Positions 63,969 to 64,000 of a stretch of DNA of 64,000 nt are shown piece after piece; positions within the stretch are counted from its first letter, which is position 1, and every line of letters begins with the position of its first letter. The position numbers were made by a program, and so were the translations under genes. The notes below the pieces were generated by a model that saw only the letters and a program-made list of their open reading frames with translations, had not been told where the DNA came from and made no database searches. Source of the stretch: Sipunculus nudus (Eukaryota > Annelida > Sipuncula > Golfingiida > Sipunculidae). The stretch is from the NCBI GenBank assembly GCA_026874595.1, contig CM049320.1, forward strand, positions 1,042,001 through 1,106,000, read 5' to 3'.

Positions 63969-64000
63969 TTACAGCATACAGAGATATATCAAACATGTCA

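Larger units (their letters stand above)
60138..64000 (-). mobile_element. L1/Tx1-like LINE body, truncated by the right window edge
   Basis: Minus-strand non-LTR retrotransposon. Reading leftward from the window edge it encodes an APE-type endonuclease, a reverse transcriptase and a C-terminal CCHC domain, with the ORF2 stop at 60,182-60,184. The 3' UTR then starts and is interrupted at 60,141 by the LTR element, resuming at 53,678. The N-terminal style (LNIRGLNKTRKRR, LQET, SHG...RGVAILVR) and RGVRQGDPLSP resemble Tx1-group L1 elements known from aquatic animals. ORF1 would lie beyond the right edge. ORF2 carries several frameshifts and stops, so this copy cannot make its own protein as written. 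Confidence 0.88.

Overview
The window is non-coding, repeat-dominated eukaryotic DNA, AT-rich with long stretches without genes. I find no intact host gene. The LINE family, the terminal-inverted-repeat element and the base composition suggest an aquatic invertebrate, most plausibly a mollusc such as a bivalve. That placement is inference and of modest confidence.

Region 1 (1 to about 48,480) is one uninterrupted satellite array that runs off the left edge. The monomer is 58 bp, about 36% GC, and has no CpG in its consensus. There are about 836 monomers. I found eleven monomers with a one-base length change; together they net to minus one base, which matches the phase at the end of the array. 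The monomers are not shuffled at random. A limited set of sequence types recurs in fixed order, giving nested higher-order repeats: local 2- and 4-mers (116 and 232 bp), a 40-mer offset (2,320 bp), a perfect-length tandem duplication of a 60-mer (3,480 bp), 67-mer offsets (3,886 bp), and segments copied at 76/77, 104, 161/163 and 179 monomers. No transposon interrupts it.

Region 2 (48,481 to about 53,564) is unique-looking intergenic DNA. It holds a 183-bp pogo/Tc1-like MITE with TA target-site duplications and an internal 17-bp minisatellite, plus small hairpins.

Region 3 (about 53,565 to 64,000) is a nested transposon. The outer element is a minus-strand L1/Tx1-like LINE: endonuclease, reverse transcriptase and C-terminal CCHC domains from 64,000 down to 60,182, then a 3' UTR. 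That UTR is split by a 6,459-bp LTR retrotransposon (53,679 to 60,137) and resumes at 53,678, ending in a poly(A) at 53,565. The LINE ORF2 is broken by several frameshifts and stops. The LTR element has 491-bp LTRs differing at 4 sites, a 4-bp CATT target duplication, a polypurine tract and a TGG-starting primer-binding site, all consistent with minus-strand orientation. Its 5.5-kb interior has no recognisable gag or pol, so it looks like a young, large non-autonomous (LARD-type) element mobilised in trans.
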